Assembly: GCA_964550165.1 (NCBI GenBank) | Contig: CAZJYC010000047.1 | Span: 1 to 19,091 of the forward strand | From: CAZJYC01 sp964550165 | Lineage (GTDB): Bacteria > Acidobacteriota > Aminicenantia > Aminicenantales > Aminicenantaceae | Direction of reading: 5' to 3' | DNA length: 19,091 bases | In this document: positions 1 to 7,484 of the stretch, piece after piece | Position numbering within the stretch: the first letter of the stretch is position 1 | Layout of the letters: every line of letters begins with the position of its first letter | Notes under the pieces: generated by a model | Seen by the model: the letters and a program-made list of their open reading frames with translations, nothing else | What the model was told of the DNA's origin: nothing | Database searches by the model: none | Position numbers and translations under genes: made by a program

Positions 1-534
1 TGCGAGAAGCCGAACGTTATCCGCGAGACTTCAGGGATGATGCGGGAGGAGGCTCTTAAAATCGCGCCGCAATTCCCGGAGATTTCCCTCTGGGAAACCA
101 ATATCGATGCCCAGATGATGTGGCTCAACAAAAACCCTGAGGACTATGGAGTGATTGTCTCGGGAAATATGTTCGGCGACATCGTCAGCGACGCCTTTGC
201 CGGCCTGGTTGGCGGCCTGGGATTTGCCAACAGCGCCAACATCGGAGAAAAATGCGCCATTTTCGAGCCAACCCACGGCTCTGCCCCAAAATACGAGAAA
301 CTGAAGCCTTCGATCGTCAATCCGGTCGCCATGATCTTGAGCGCCTGCCTGATGCTCGAGTACCTGGGCGAAGACGAGAAAGCGAAAAAAATCAGCGAGG
401 CCATCGCAGCCATTATCGCTGAGGGCAAGGTGCGCACCTATGACATGCTGCGGCTTGTCGGCGGGCCTGATGTCACTTCCAAGGGGGCAGCTTCAACAGA
501 GCAAATGACAAAGGCTATAATCGCCAAATTGTGA
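1..534 (+). CDS. NAD(P)-dependent isocitrate/isopropylmalate-type dehydrogenase, C-terminal part (5' truncated by window edge)
   Basis: The frame is open from base 1, so the gene starts outside the window; 177 codons remain, about half of a usual 330-380 residue enzyme. This half carries the family signature: a D-A-Q dipeptide after ETNI, then GNMFGDIVSDAFAGLVGG, which includes the metal-binding Asp residues, and FEPTHGSAPKY, the cofactor-binding loop with the HGSAP motif. The family oxidatively decarboxylates a 2-hydroxy acid (isocitrate, 3-isopropylmalate or homoisocitrate). Substrate residues lie mainly in the missing half, so specificity cannot be read directly. The neighbouring aconitase-like and citrate lyase genes make isocitrate the best guess; the reaction could run in the carboxylating direction. 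The family call is secure and the substrate is inferred. Confidence 0.9.
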   Translation, partial: CEKPNVIRETSGMMREEALKIAPQFPEISLWETNIDAQMMWLNKNPEDYGVIVSGNMFGDIVSDAFAGLVGGLGFANSANIGEKCAIFEPTHGSAPKYEKLKPSIVNPVAMILSACLMLEYLGEDEKAKKISEAIAAIIAEGKVRTYDMLRLVGGPDVTSKGAASTEQMTKAIIAKL

Positions 535-642
535 TCCTGGCGTTCTGCGCTGAGCTTTATGGATAGAGCGAAGCGAAAGGAGAATGAAAGAATTTCGAGG
601 GCATGAGATGCCGATTCGAAGATATAATTTTAGAGGCTAGAA

Positions 643-1209
643 ATGAAAGAAAAAATAGAAAAATTATTCAGCCAGCAGCTTAAAAAAATCAAAGACCTTG
701 ATCTGAGGAAAAAAGTTGTCGAAGTCTGGGTTGAGGCCGCCAAAAAAGGCGGCTGGATGACTGGCGATCTGGAAAAAATTCCTTTCACTCTTCTCACTCA
801 GACAAAGGGAATAAACTTGGTCGAGCATACAATCGCCGTGACTGAGGGCGCCATAGGCCTGGCCAAAGCCATGGTGGAAAACTACAGGGAAATGCCTTTC
901 GAGATTAATATGGATTGGCTCGCTGCCGGCGGCTTGCTTCATGATGTGGGTAAGCTCCTGGAATTCGAGAAGACAAAAGACGGAAAATACAAAAAAAGCC
1001 GCAGCGGGAAGTGCGCCCGCCATCCGGTGTCCGGAGCTATCCTTGTCGCCAAGGCAGGACTGCCGGATGAGATTGTCAACATCGTGGCCTGTCATGCCAA
1101 AGAAGGCGAAGGCCGTCCGCAGAGAATCGAGACTGTTCTCATCCATCAGGCTGACTTTGCCACCTTTGATCCGATGGTCATGCTGGAAAAAGGGCTTCTC
1201 ATCGTTTGA
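643..1209 (+). CDS. HD-domain phosphohydrolase
   Basis: 188 residues, soluble, no signal peptide. Metal-ligand candidates of an HD domain appear in order: H62 (VEHTIAV), the HD doublet H100-D101 in LLHDVGK, H127 (RHPVSGA), H151 (CHAKEG) and D171 (HQADFA). HD proteins of this shape are divalent-metal phosphohydrolases, often acting on nucleotides or phosphoesters; the substrate here is unknown. The start is supported by AGAGG at 632-636, six bases upstream. The stop is 21 bp before the ATG of the fused hydro-lyase, so it appears co-transcribed with the central-metabolism genes. No established member of the citrate lyase or aconitase pathways is an HD protein, so its role is unexplained. It could be housekeeping, signalling, or a damage-repair hydrolase for a cofactor. 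Confidence 0.85.
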   Translation: MKEKIEKLFSQQLKKIKDLDLRKKVVEVWVEAAKKGGWMTGDLEKIPFTLLTQTKGINLVEHTIAVTEGAIGLAKAMVENYREMPFEINMDWLAAGGLLHDVGKLLEFEKTKDGKYKKSRSGKCARHPVSGAILVAKAGLPDEIVNIVACHAKEGEGRPQRIETVLIHQADFATFDPMVMLEKGLLIV

Positions 1210-1230
1210 TTGAGTTCAGGAAAAAATAAG

Positions 1231-3036
1231 ATGGGAAAGACGATCATCGAAAAAATCATAGCCAATCACTGCGGCCAGAGCGTAAGTCCGGGCGAAATCG
1301 CTGATATGATGGTGGACACACGAATCGCCCGTGATTTTGGCGGCGCCAATGTCGTCAAAAACTTAGAGGACAACCATCTTGCCGTAGCTGACCCTGGAAA
1401 AACATTTTTCACTTTCGACTGCAACCCGGGCGGATGCGTGCAGAAGTATGCGGTCAACCAGCAGCTCTGCCGGGAATTCGCCCGCAAAAACGGGATAAAA
1501 GTCTACGATATCGATGCCGGCATCGGAACCCACCTGGCCATCGACGAAGGCCTTGTTCTTCCCGGAGAAACATTGGTCTCCACAGACTCCCACGCCAACC
1601 TGGTCGGCGCTATCGGCGCTTTTGGCCAGGGCATGGGCGACCAGGACATCGCCTATGCTTTCGCCAAGGGAAAGGTCTGGTTTGAAGTCCCGGCCACAGT
1701 CAAGATCATTCTCAAAGGCAATCCGTCGGCATTGGCTACACCCAAGGATGCGGTTCTGGCAGTCCTCAAAGAGCTGGGCGCAAACGGGATTTTGGGCTTT
1801 GCCTCGGAATATTATGGAAATTACTGTGAGGAGCTGGGGCTTTCAGGCAGGATCACCATTGCTTCGATGACGACCGAGATGGGAGGAATCTGCGGCTTAT
1901 TCCCGCCGAGCGAGGAAATCATCAATTCCTCGAAAAAAGCAGGCCGAAGGGGTTTTAAGCCTGTTTATGCTGACAAGGACGCTGAGTACGCAAAAACGAT
2001 AGAAATAAATATCGACCATTTAGGCCAGCTTCTTTCCCGTCCGGGTCATCCGGAGGATGTCGTCCCGCTCAAAGAAGTTCAGGGCCGAAAGATTGACTCT
2101 GCTTTTATCGGAAGTTGCACCAACGGCCGCCTGGAAGACCTCCGCCTTGCGGCTACGATCCTGAAAAACCGGAAAGTCGCTCCGGGAGTTGTCCTGAAGA
2201 TCGTGCCTGCCACTGACCGGATCTGGCAGCAGGCTTTGCAGGAAGGTTTGATTGCCATCTTCAAGCAAGCCGGTGCCCTTCTCGGGAATGCGGGCTGCGC
2301 CGGATGCGCCGAAGGCCAGATCGGACAGAACGGACCGGGTGAAGTCACGGTCAGCACCGGAAACCGCAATTTCGCCGGAAAGCAGGGAAAAGGAGACGTT
2401 TACCTCTGCTCGCCGGCAACTGCCGCAGCCTCGGCTGTGGCCGGACATATAACCGCTGCGGACAACATTCCGGAATCGCCCTCAGTATTTGTTATCTCTA
2501 AAAGAAAAGAAGAGCCTGCGGGCGAACGCCCTGAGGAATATACAGAAAAGCCGACCAAAATCCAGGGGAGAGTCTGGGTTGTCTTAAAGGATAATATCGA
2601 CACCGATATGATCTATCACAACAGATACCTGACTGTGACAAAAGTCGAGGAGATGGGGCAGTATGCTTTCAGCAACCTCGAGGGCTGGCAGGATTTTCCG
2701 CAAAAGGCGAATAAGGGCGATATCATCGTCGTGGGCAAGAACTTTGGCTGCGGCTCCAGCCGTCAGCAGGCTGTCGACTGCTTCAGAGCCCTTGGAGTGG
2801 GGATGGTCATCGCCGAATCCTTCGGAGCCATTTACGAAAGGAATGCCATAAACTCCGGGTTTCCGGTGATGGCTGCCGGGGATATCCGGAAATTGAAACT
2901 AAAAGACGGGGACGAGGTCGAGGTCGATTTTCTCAGCGGCAAAATCAAAAAACTTTCCACAGGCGAAACGATCAAAGCTATAGCTTTTTCCAAAATCCAG
3001 CTTGAGATTTATCACCGCGGCGGTCTCCTGAAATAA
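1231..3036 (+). CDS. Aconitase-superfamily hydro-lyase, large and small subunits fused (aconitase/homoaconitase/isopropylmalate isomerase type)
   Basis: 601 residues from the ATG at 1231, which has AGGA at 1218-1221; an in-frame TTG at 1210 is less likely. Residues 1-412 match the LeuC/homoaconitase large subunit: TDSH at 118-121, IGSCTNGRLEDL with Cys296, and GCAGC with Cys356 and Cys359, the three expected [4Fe-4S] ligands. A linker of about 30 residues leads to a small-subunit domain (445-601) with DNIDTD and the FGCGSSRQQA swivel-domain motif. The reaction is reversible dehydration/hydration of a 2- or 3-hydroxy tricarboxylate or related acid. The residue after the conserved Asp63, usually His in aconitases, is Cys64. 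Here the DSH motif is followed by AN, not the T of LeuC. Between a dehydrogenase and citrate lyase it could be the aconitase, but isopropylmalate, homoaconitate or mesaconate activity cannot be excluded. Confidence 0.85.
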   Translation: MGKTIIEKIIANHCGQSVSPGEIADMMVDTRIARDFGGANVVKNLEDNHLAVADPGKTFFTFDCNPGGCVQKYAVNQQLCREFARKNGIKVYDIDAGIGTHLAIDEGLVLPGETLVSTDSHANLVGAIGAFGQGMGDQDIAYAFAKGKVWFEVPATVKIILKGNPSALATPKDAVLAVLKELGANGILGFASEYYGNYCEELGLSGRITIASMTTEMGGICGLFPPSEEIINSSKKAGRRGFKPVYADKDAEYAKTIEINIDHLGQLLSRPGHPEDVVPLKEVQGRKIDSAFIGSCTNGRLEDLRLAATILKNRKVAPGVVLKIVPATDRIWQQALQEGLIAIFKQAGALLGNAGCAGCAEGQIGQNGPGEVTVSTGNRNFAGKQGKGDVYLCSPATAAASAVAGHITAADNIPESPSVFVISKRKEEPAGERPEEYTEKPTKIQGRVWVVLKDNIDTDMIYHNRYLTVTKVEEMGQYAFSNLEGWQDFPQKANKGDIIVVGKNFGCGSSRQQAVDCFRALGVGMVIAESFGAIYERNAINSGFPVMAAGDIRKLKLKDGDEVEVDFLSGKIKKLSTGETIKAIAFSKIQLEIYHRGGLLK

Positions 3037-3120
3037 GTTTATATTGATTGAAAGAGAAAATTAAAAAAAACCAGCAAAGTCAACGGGACCAGGCGAGGTG
3101 ATTGAGAAAAGAGTATTTTC

Positions 3121-3152
3121 GATCTGCGAAAAAGACGATTTCATCGCAGATC
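3121..3152. repeat. Inverted repeat upstream of the citrate lyase genes
   Basis: A perfect 9-bp inverted repeat, GATCTGCGA at 3121-3129 and TCGCAGATC at 3144-3152, separated by 14 bases. It lies in the 183-bp gap between the fused hydro-lyase and the CitD-CitE gene, about 68 bp before the start codon. No T-run follows, so a classical terminator is unlikely. It could be an operator, an mRNA hairpin that adjusts expression within the operon, or chance. Confidence 0.5.
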
Positions 3153-3219
3153 ATTCTATTTACACGTTAAAGATTCCGATATAGGATATTCGAGACAGGA
3201 AAAAACCTGGAGGTGCGAG

Positions 3220-4446
3220 ATGGTCAATCGAGCTGAGGCCGGAAAAAGAGAGACTCCGTCAGACTGCTGGGTCAGCCTTGAACTCAAGAAGAAAGGCGGA
3301 CTCAAGATCGAGCTCAAGAGCAAAGTTGAATCCTTGTACGGCAAGGCCATCAGGGAAACGGCAGAGGAGATGATGAAATTCTTCGGAATCGAAAATGCCC
3401 ATCTGTCCCTCGAAGACAGCGGCAGCCTTCCCTTTGTCCTGACAGCAAGGATTGAGGCTGCGGTGAAGAAGCTCTTCCCTCAGAAAAAAGAGGAATTTGT
3501 AAAGCCGGTCATCCCCAAAAATCTCTATCAGGTAAAGCGGGACAGACCACGGCGCAGCCGCCTCTATGTTCCTGGCGACCAGCCACGGCTGATCATCAAT
3601 GCCGGGCTCTACAAACCTGACGGCGTCATCCTCGACCTGGAAGATGCTGTGGCACCTCCGGAAAAAGAGTCGGCTCGATTCATAGTCAGGAATGCGCTCC
3701 GTGAGGTGGATTTTATGGGCGCAGAAAGGATGGTGCGCATCAATCAGCTTCCTCAAGGAATCAAAGACCTCGAATACATTATCCCCCATGGCGTGCACAC
3801 TGTACTCATTCCCAAATGCGAGGACGACGAAGCGGTGAAAGATGTCGAGACATATACCCAGGCTTTGCGCTCCCGCCATAAAGTCAAAAATGAGATATTC
3901 CTGTTACCGATCATCGAGAGCGCTCTGGGTGCGATCAACGCCTACAAGATAGCTGCAGCTTCTCCGAACAATGTAGCCCTTGCCATCGGGCTTGAAGACT
4001 TCACGGCTGATATCGGCACCGAGCGAACTCTGGAAGGCAGGGAAAGCTACCTAGCAAGGCTTCAGGTCGTGCTGGCTGCAAGGGCAGCCGGCATTCAGCC
4101 GATCGATAGTGTTTTTTCCGATGTCGCCGATGAGGAAGGCTTGAGGCAAAGCTCGCTTGAAGCCAAGTCACTCGGGTTCGAAGGGAAAGGCTGCATCCAT
4201 CCTGGCCAGATCAGAATTGTCCACGAAGCTTTTGCCCCCACCGAGACAGAAATCGAGCGCGCCAAGAAAATATTCCTGGCTCTTGAACAAGCCCGGAAAA
4301 AGAAAAGTGGAGTTGTGGCTCTGGGAAGCAAGATGATCGACCCGCCAGTGGTGAAACGGGCTGAGAGAATACTAGACCTTGCCATCCAGAATAAACAGAT
4401 TTCTGCCAACTGGAAGGAGGAAGACAAGGATGAAGGGAAAAACTAA
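3220..4446 (+). CDS. citE: Citrate lyase ACP (gamma, CitD) domain fused to beta subunit (CitE, HpcH/HpaI family)
   Basis: 408 residues; GGAGGTG at 3209-3215 supports the start. Residues about 5-86 resemble the CitD acyl carrier protein: an AG start, then GLKIELKSKVESLYGKAI, and near the end SLPFVLTARIEAA, matching the CitD pattern IELxSxVxxxFGxxI and ALDxxLxARxxAA. CitD and CitE are normally separate ~95 and ~290 residue proteins. Residues 112-390 are CitE: RSRLYVPGD, DLEDAVAP, VRINQ with Arg173, IIESALGAI with Glu233 and GLEDFTADIG with Asp260, the usual CoA/substrate and Mg2+ residues. CitE cleaves citryl-ACP to oxaloacetate and acetyl-ACP. At the prosthetic-group site the usual ESSD/ESGD reads E-T-P-S-D, so the attachment Ser is either Ser14, shifted by one, or replaced by Thr12. 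Citramalate lyase is a close relative and is an alternative. Confidence 0.88.
   Translation: MVNRAEAGKRETPSDCWVSLELKKKGGLKIELKSKVESLYGKAIRETAEEMMKFFGIENAHLSLEDSGSLPFVLTARIEAAVKKLFPQKKEEFVKPVIPKNLYQVKRDRPRRSRLYVPGDQPRLIINAGLYKPDGVILDLEDAVAPPEKESARFIVRNALREVDFMGAERMVRINQLPQGIKDLEYIIPHGVHTVLIPKCEDDEAVKDVETYTQALRSRHKVKNEIFLLPIIESALGAINAYKIAAASPNNVALAIGLEDFTADIGTERTLEGRESYLARLQVVLAARAAGIQPIDSVFSDVADEEGLRQSSLEAKSLGFEGKGCIHPGQIRIVHEAFAPTETEIERAKKIFLALEQARKKKSGVVALGSKMIDPPVVKRAERILDLAIQNKQISANWKEEDKDEGKN
4414..4420 (+). promoter_or_regulatory. Shine-Dalgarno site deciding the citF start inside the upstream gene
   Basis: AAGGAGG lies nine bases before the ATG at 4430, inside the 3' end of the CitD-CitE gene. 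It favours 4430 over the earlier in-frame ATG at 4379, which has no such site, and gives a product close to the usual CitF length. The 17-bp overlap suggests translational coupling. Confidence 0.75.
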
Positions 4447-5983
4447 TGCAGCCGGCCGTAAGATTCCACAAAATATAAACGGGAAGCCAGCAATACGCTA
4501 TAAGGGTGTTGGAAAATACATTCCCAGGGGCCGCAAAGCCTCGCCTCCAATTGTCTCCTGCGCCAGATATCCGAGGGATGGCAACAAAGTTGTCCCGAGC
4601 CTTAAAGAAGCGCTCAAGCGGGCAGGAATCCGAAACGGAATGACCATCTCCACGCATCATCATTTTCGCGATGGCGATAAAGTGGCCAACCAGATTTTTG
4701 ACGCGGCCGCACAAATGGGGATCAAGAATCTGAGATGGTTTCCCAGCGCCTCTTTCCCCTGCCATGAGCCGATTATCAAACAATTGGAAGCAGGCGTTGT
4801 CCATCACATCGAAGGGAGCATGAACGGGCCGCTGGGCGAATTCTGCTCGCGGGGAAAGATGAGAGGCCAGGGCGTTCTGCGCTCCCACGGCGGAAGATAC
4901 AGAAGTGTCCAGGACGGAGAGGTGCATATCGACATCGCGGTCATCGCTGCGCCTGCGGCAGACCCCTTCGGAAATGCCAACGGCCTGCTCGGGAAATCCG
5001 CCTGCGGTCTGTTGGGATTTGCGCTTGCCGACTCGCAGTATGCGGATAAGGTCATCATCGTCACCGATAATCTCATTCCCTTTCCCTGCGTTCCCTGGCA
5101 GATTCACGGCAATTATGTGGATTATGTGGTTGTCATGGACGAAATCGGTGACCCGTCCAAGATTATTTCCGGGACAACCCAGATCACCCGCAGTCCGGCC
5201 AGGCTTCTGATCGCAGAGTATGTGGCCCGCTTCATCAAAGAAGCAGGAATCATGAAAGATGGCTTCTCGTTCCAGGCGGGCGCAGGCGGCACGGCCTTAG
5301 CCTTTGTCATGTATTTGAAAGAATACATGAAGGAAGCCAATGTCAAAGCCCGGTTTGTGCGAGGAGGCAGCACAAGATATCTGGTTGAGCTGCTGGAAGA
5401 AGGTTTGACCGATTTTATCCTTGACGGCCAGACCTTTGACCTGGAGGGCGTGCGCTCGATGAGAGAGAATCCGAACCATGTCAACACCAGCCCGTTCACC
5501 AGCTACAACTATCACGGCAAAGGCAACTTTGCCAGCATGGTCGATGCGGTTGTGCTCGGGGCAACGGAGATTGACGTTGACTTCAACGCCAATGTCGTCA
5601 CCCATTCTGACGGGATGCTCCTCCATGGCATCGGCGGATGGCAGGATTGCCTCTTTTCCAAATGCACAATCCTGGCCGTGCCTTCCTTCCGCGACCGAAT
5701 CCCGGTTATCGTCGACCGGGTCACGACGTTGTGCGGACCGGGTGAACTCGTCGATGTGGTTGTCACTGAGAAAGGGATCGCAATAAACCCGCGGCGCAAG
5801 GATTTGCTCAAAGCGCTCAAAAAATCGAGCCTGCCTTTAAGGCCGATCAAAGAGATCAAGGAAGAGGTGGAGAAAATCTGCGGAGGCCCGCCCTCACCTC
5901 CAGAGGTCGACAGAGAGCACGTTGTGGCTGCCGTCCAATGGGTCGACGGAACAGTGATCGATGTCGTCTACAGAGTTATCTAA
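4430..5983 (+). CDS. citF: Citrate lyase alpha subunit (acetyl-ACP:citrate ACP-transferase)
   Basis: 517 residues, close to the ~510 of known CitF proteins, covering the whole family: EGSMNGPLGEF at 128-138, GGRYRSVQDGEVHIDIAV, DPFGNANGLLGKSACG, the glycine-rich SFQAGAGGTALA at 280-291, FILDGQTFDLEGVRSM and the C-terminal CGPGELVDVVVTEKGIAINP. CitF swaps citrate for the acetyl group on the CitD prosthetic arm, giving citryl-ACP and acetate. It starts within the CitD-CitE gene and follows the usual D-E-F order. The ligase and prosthetic-group genes citC, citX and citG are not adjacent, so they must be elsewhere if the enzyme is active. A citramalate lyase alpha subunit would look much the same, so family is certain and substrate is inferred. 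Confidence 0.93.
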   Translation: MKGKTNAAGRKIPQNINGKPAIRYKGVGKYIPRGRKASPPIVSCARYPRDGNKVVPSLKEALKRAGIRNGMTISTHHHFRDGDKVANQIFDAAAQMGIKNLRWFPSASFPCHEPIIKQLEAGVVHHIEGSMNGPLGEFCSRGKMRGQGVLRSHGGRYRSVQDGEVHIDIAVIAAPAADPFGNANGLLGKSACGLLGFALADSQYADKVIIVTDNLIPFPCVPWQIHGNYVDYVVVMDEIGDPSKIISGTTQITRSPARLLIAEYVARFIKEAGIMKDGFSFQAGAGGTALAFVMYLKEYMKEANVKARFVRGGSTRYLVELLEEGLTDFILDGQTFDLEGVRSMRENPNHVNTSPFTSYNYHGKGNFASMVDAVVLGATEIDVDFNANVVTHSDGMLLHGIGGWQDCLFSKCTILAVPSFRDRIPVIVDRVTTLCGPGELVDVVVTEKGIAINPRRKDLLKALKKSSLPLRPIKEIKEEVEKICGGPPSPPEVDREHVVAAVQWVDGTVIDVVYRVI

Positions 5984-6005
5984 AAAAAGGGACAATCCCC
6001 TTTTT
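5984..6005 (+). terminator. Terminator-like hairpin after citF
   Basis: Starting one base after the citF stop, AAAAAGGG (5984-5991), a six-base loop and CCCTTTTT (5998-6005) form a perfect 8-bp stem ending in a T-run. It could terminate transcripts from either side. It also resembles the element at 6187-6208, so it may be a copy of a dispersed repeat serving as terminator. Confidence 0.55.
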
Positions 6006-6021
6006 CTGGCGAGCTGACGGA

Positions 6022-6120
6022 TGTCATCGCGAGAAGCGTAGCGACCTAGCAGTCTTATGCGAGCGAAGCGAAGCAATCCCTTTTAAAGAGATTGCCGCGC
6101 CCTTTGGGCTCGCAATTACA
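6022..6120. repeat. Degenerate palindromic intergenic repeat (MITE/REP-like)
   Basis: The ends are near-inverted: TGTCATCGCGAG (6022-6033) against CTCGCAATTACA (6109-6120, reverse complement TGTAATTGCGAG). Inside, AAGCAATC (6071-6078) faces GATTGCCGCG (6090-6099). This matches the layout of the short GTCATTGCGAG...CTCGCAATGAC palindromic elements scattered in many environmental bacterial genomes; this copy is mutated. It sits between citF and the split hydro-lyase. Confidence 0.6.
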
Positions 6121-6186
6121 AAAGGAGGCCAAGCTCAGTTTGATCGCTCGTAGGACAATGCAATGATTTTTAATGCCTTACTGTTA

Positions 6187-6208
6187 AAAATGGGGCCTGT
6201 CCCCTTTT
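6187..6208. repeat. GGGG/CCCC hairpin repeat upstream of the split hydro-lyase
   Basis: AAAAT-GGGG (6187-6195), CCTGT, CCCCTTTT (6201-6208) forms a short hairpin. The right side with its CCCCTTTTCTG tail nearly matches the hairpin at 5984-6009. GGGGACAGG-type hairpins of this kind are often dispersed REP-like repeats. It ends 14 bases before the ribosome site of the next gene. Confidence 0.5.
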
Positions 6209-6221
6209 CTGAAGTTTTTTT

Positions 6222-6227
6222 GAGGTG
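6222..6227 (+). promoter_or_regulatory. Shine-Dalgarno site supporting a TTG start
   Basis: GAGGTG lies five bases before TTG at 6233. The protein from that TTG begins MGQTLIEKIIAR, which parallels the N-terminus of the fused hydro-lyase (MGKTIIEKIIAN), so the TTG is very likely the true start. No upstream ATG fits. Confidence 0.75.
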
Positions 6228-6232
6228 AAACT

Positions 6233-7483
6233 TTGGGACAGACTTTGATCGAAAAAATAATCGCCAGGGCATCCGGCGAGAAAAAAGTCAAACAAGGAGA
6301 GATTGTCTTTGTTTCTCCTCACTGCATCCTGTCGCACGACAACTCGGCAGCCATCTCCAAAATATTCAAAGAAACCGGAGCGAAAAAGGTCTGGGACCCT
6401 GGCCGCGTTTTCATCGCCTTAGACCATGCTGTCCCTCCACCTGACGAGAAAAAAGCACTGAATCATAAAATTATCAGAGACTTTGTCCACGAGCAGGGGA
6501 TTAAAAATTTTTATGACTGCGGGGTGGGCATCTGCCATCAGGTATTGCCTGAGTTCGGTCATGTTATTCCTGGCGTCATCATCCTCGGCTCTGATTCCCA
6601 CACAACCACTCACGGCGCTTTTGGAGCAGCAGGAATAGCCATCGGCCGGACAGAGACAGCCAGCGTCTGGGCCATCGGCGAGACCTGGCTCAAGGTGCCG
6701 CAGACGATAAAAATTGTCCTTAACGGAAAGCTGCGAAAAGGAGTTTATGCTAAGGATGTCATCCTTTTTATCATCGGCCAGATCGGCGCTGACGGCGCCA
6801 ACTATAAATCCGTAGAGTTCTACGGCGATATCGTCAAAAAAATGTCGGTGAGCGAGCGGATGACTGTCTGCAATCTTTCAGCAGAGATGGGTGCAAAAGC
6901 AGCTATTTTTCCTTTTGATGAGACAGCACGCGAATGGCTCAAAGGAAGAGTCAAAGAAAAGTATGAGCCTCTCAATGCCGATAATGATGCAGAGTATGAA
7001 AAAGTCCTGGAATATGACCTCAGCGATCTGGAGCCCCAGATTGCCTGTCCCCACAAAGTCGACAACGTCCATCCGGTCAAGAAGCTTCAGAAAATTAAAA
7101 TCGACGTTGCTTTTTTGGGAACCTGCACCAACGGCAGGCTGGACGACTTGAAGATTGCCTCAGAGATGGTCAGCGGGAAAAAAATCGCTCCTGGCGTCCG
7201 TCTGCTCGTCTACCCGGCTTCACAGGAGGTGCTCCGCCAGGCATTGAAACTGGGCTATGTGGAAAAGCTTGTCGCGGCCGGCGCAGAAGTCGCCGTGCCT
7301 TCTTGTGGACCGTGCCTGGGAGCTTACGGTGGAGTCCTCGCTCCGGGAGAAAAATGCATCAGCTCCGCCAACCGCAATTTCAAGGGAAGGATGGGCTGCA
7401 AAGAAGATACAGAAATCTATCTTGCCAGCCCGGCCACTGTGGCCGCATCAGCCCTGGCCGGACACATTACTGCGGAGGCATAA
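6233..7483 (+). CDS. Aconitase-superfamily hydro-lyase, large subunit (LeuC/HacA type)
   Basis: 416 residues from a TTG start, the usual length for a stand-alone archaeal-type LeuC/homoaconitase large subunit. Active-site landmarks are intact: ALDH with D64-H65, GICHQ with H102, SDSHT with D121-S122-H123, and iron-sulfur ligands Cys298 in GTCTNGR plus Cys358 and Cys361 in SCGPC. SANRNFKGRMG also matches the family. It adds or removes water on a hydroxy-di- or tricarboxylate. The stop is one base before the ATG of the small subunit, so the two are co-translated. This type includes isopropylmalate isomerase, homoaconitase, citraconase and mesaconase. No leuA or leuB is adjacent beyond the first gene of the window, and the citrate lyase neighbours suggest aconitase or mesaconase instead. 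Confidence 0.9.
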   Translation: MGQTLIEKIIARASGEKKVKQGEIVFVSPHCILSHDNSAAISKIFKETGAKKVWDPGRVFIALDHAVPPPDEKKALNHKIIRDFVHEQGIKNFYDCGVGICHQVLPEFGHVIPGVIILGSDSHTTTHGAFGAAGIAIGRTETASVWAIGETWLKVPQTIKIVLNGKLRKGVYAKDVILFIIGQIGADGANYKSVEFYGDIVKKMSVSERMTVCNLSAEMGAKAAIFPFDETAREWLKGRVKEKYEPLNADNDAEYEKVLEYDLSDLEPQIACPHKVDNVHPVKKLQKIKIDVAFLGTCTNGRLDDLKIASEMVSGKKIAPGVRLLVYPASQEVLRQALKLGYVEKLVAAGAEVAVPSCGPCLGAYGGVLAPGEKCISSANRNFKGRMGCKEDTEIYLASPATVAASALAGHITAEA

Positions 7484-7484
7484 G

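Noticed and set aside
584..640. 18-codon leader-like ORF between the dehydrogenase and HD genes
   Set aside because: The GGAG is only one base from its ATG, too close for a working ribosome site, and the peptide shows no regulatory codon run.
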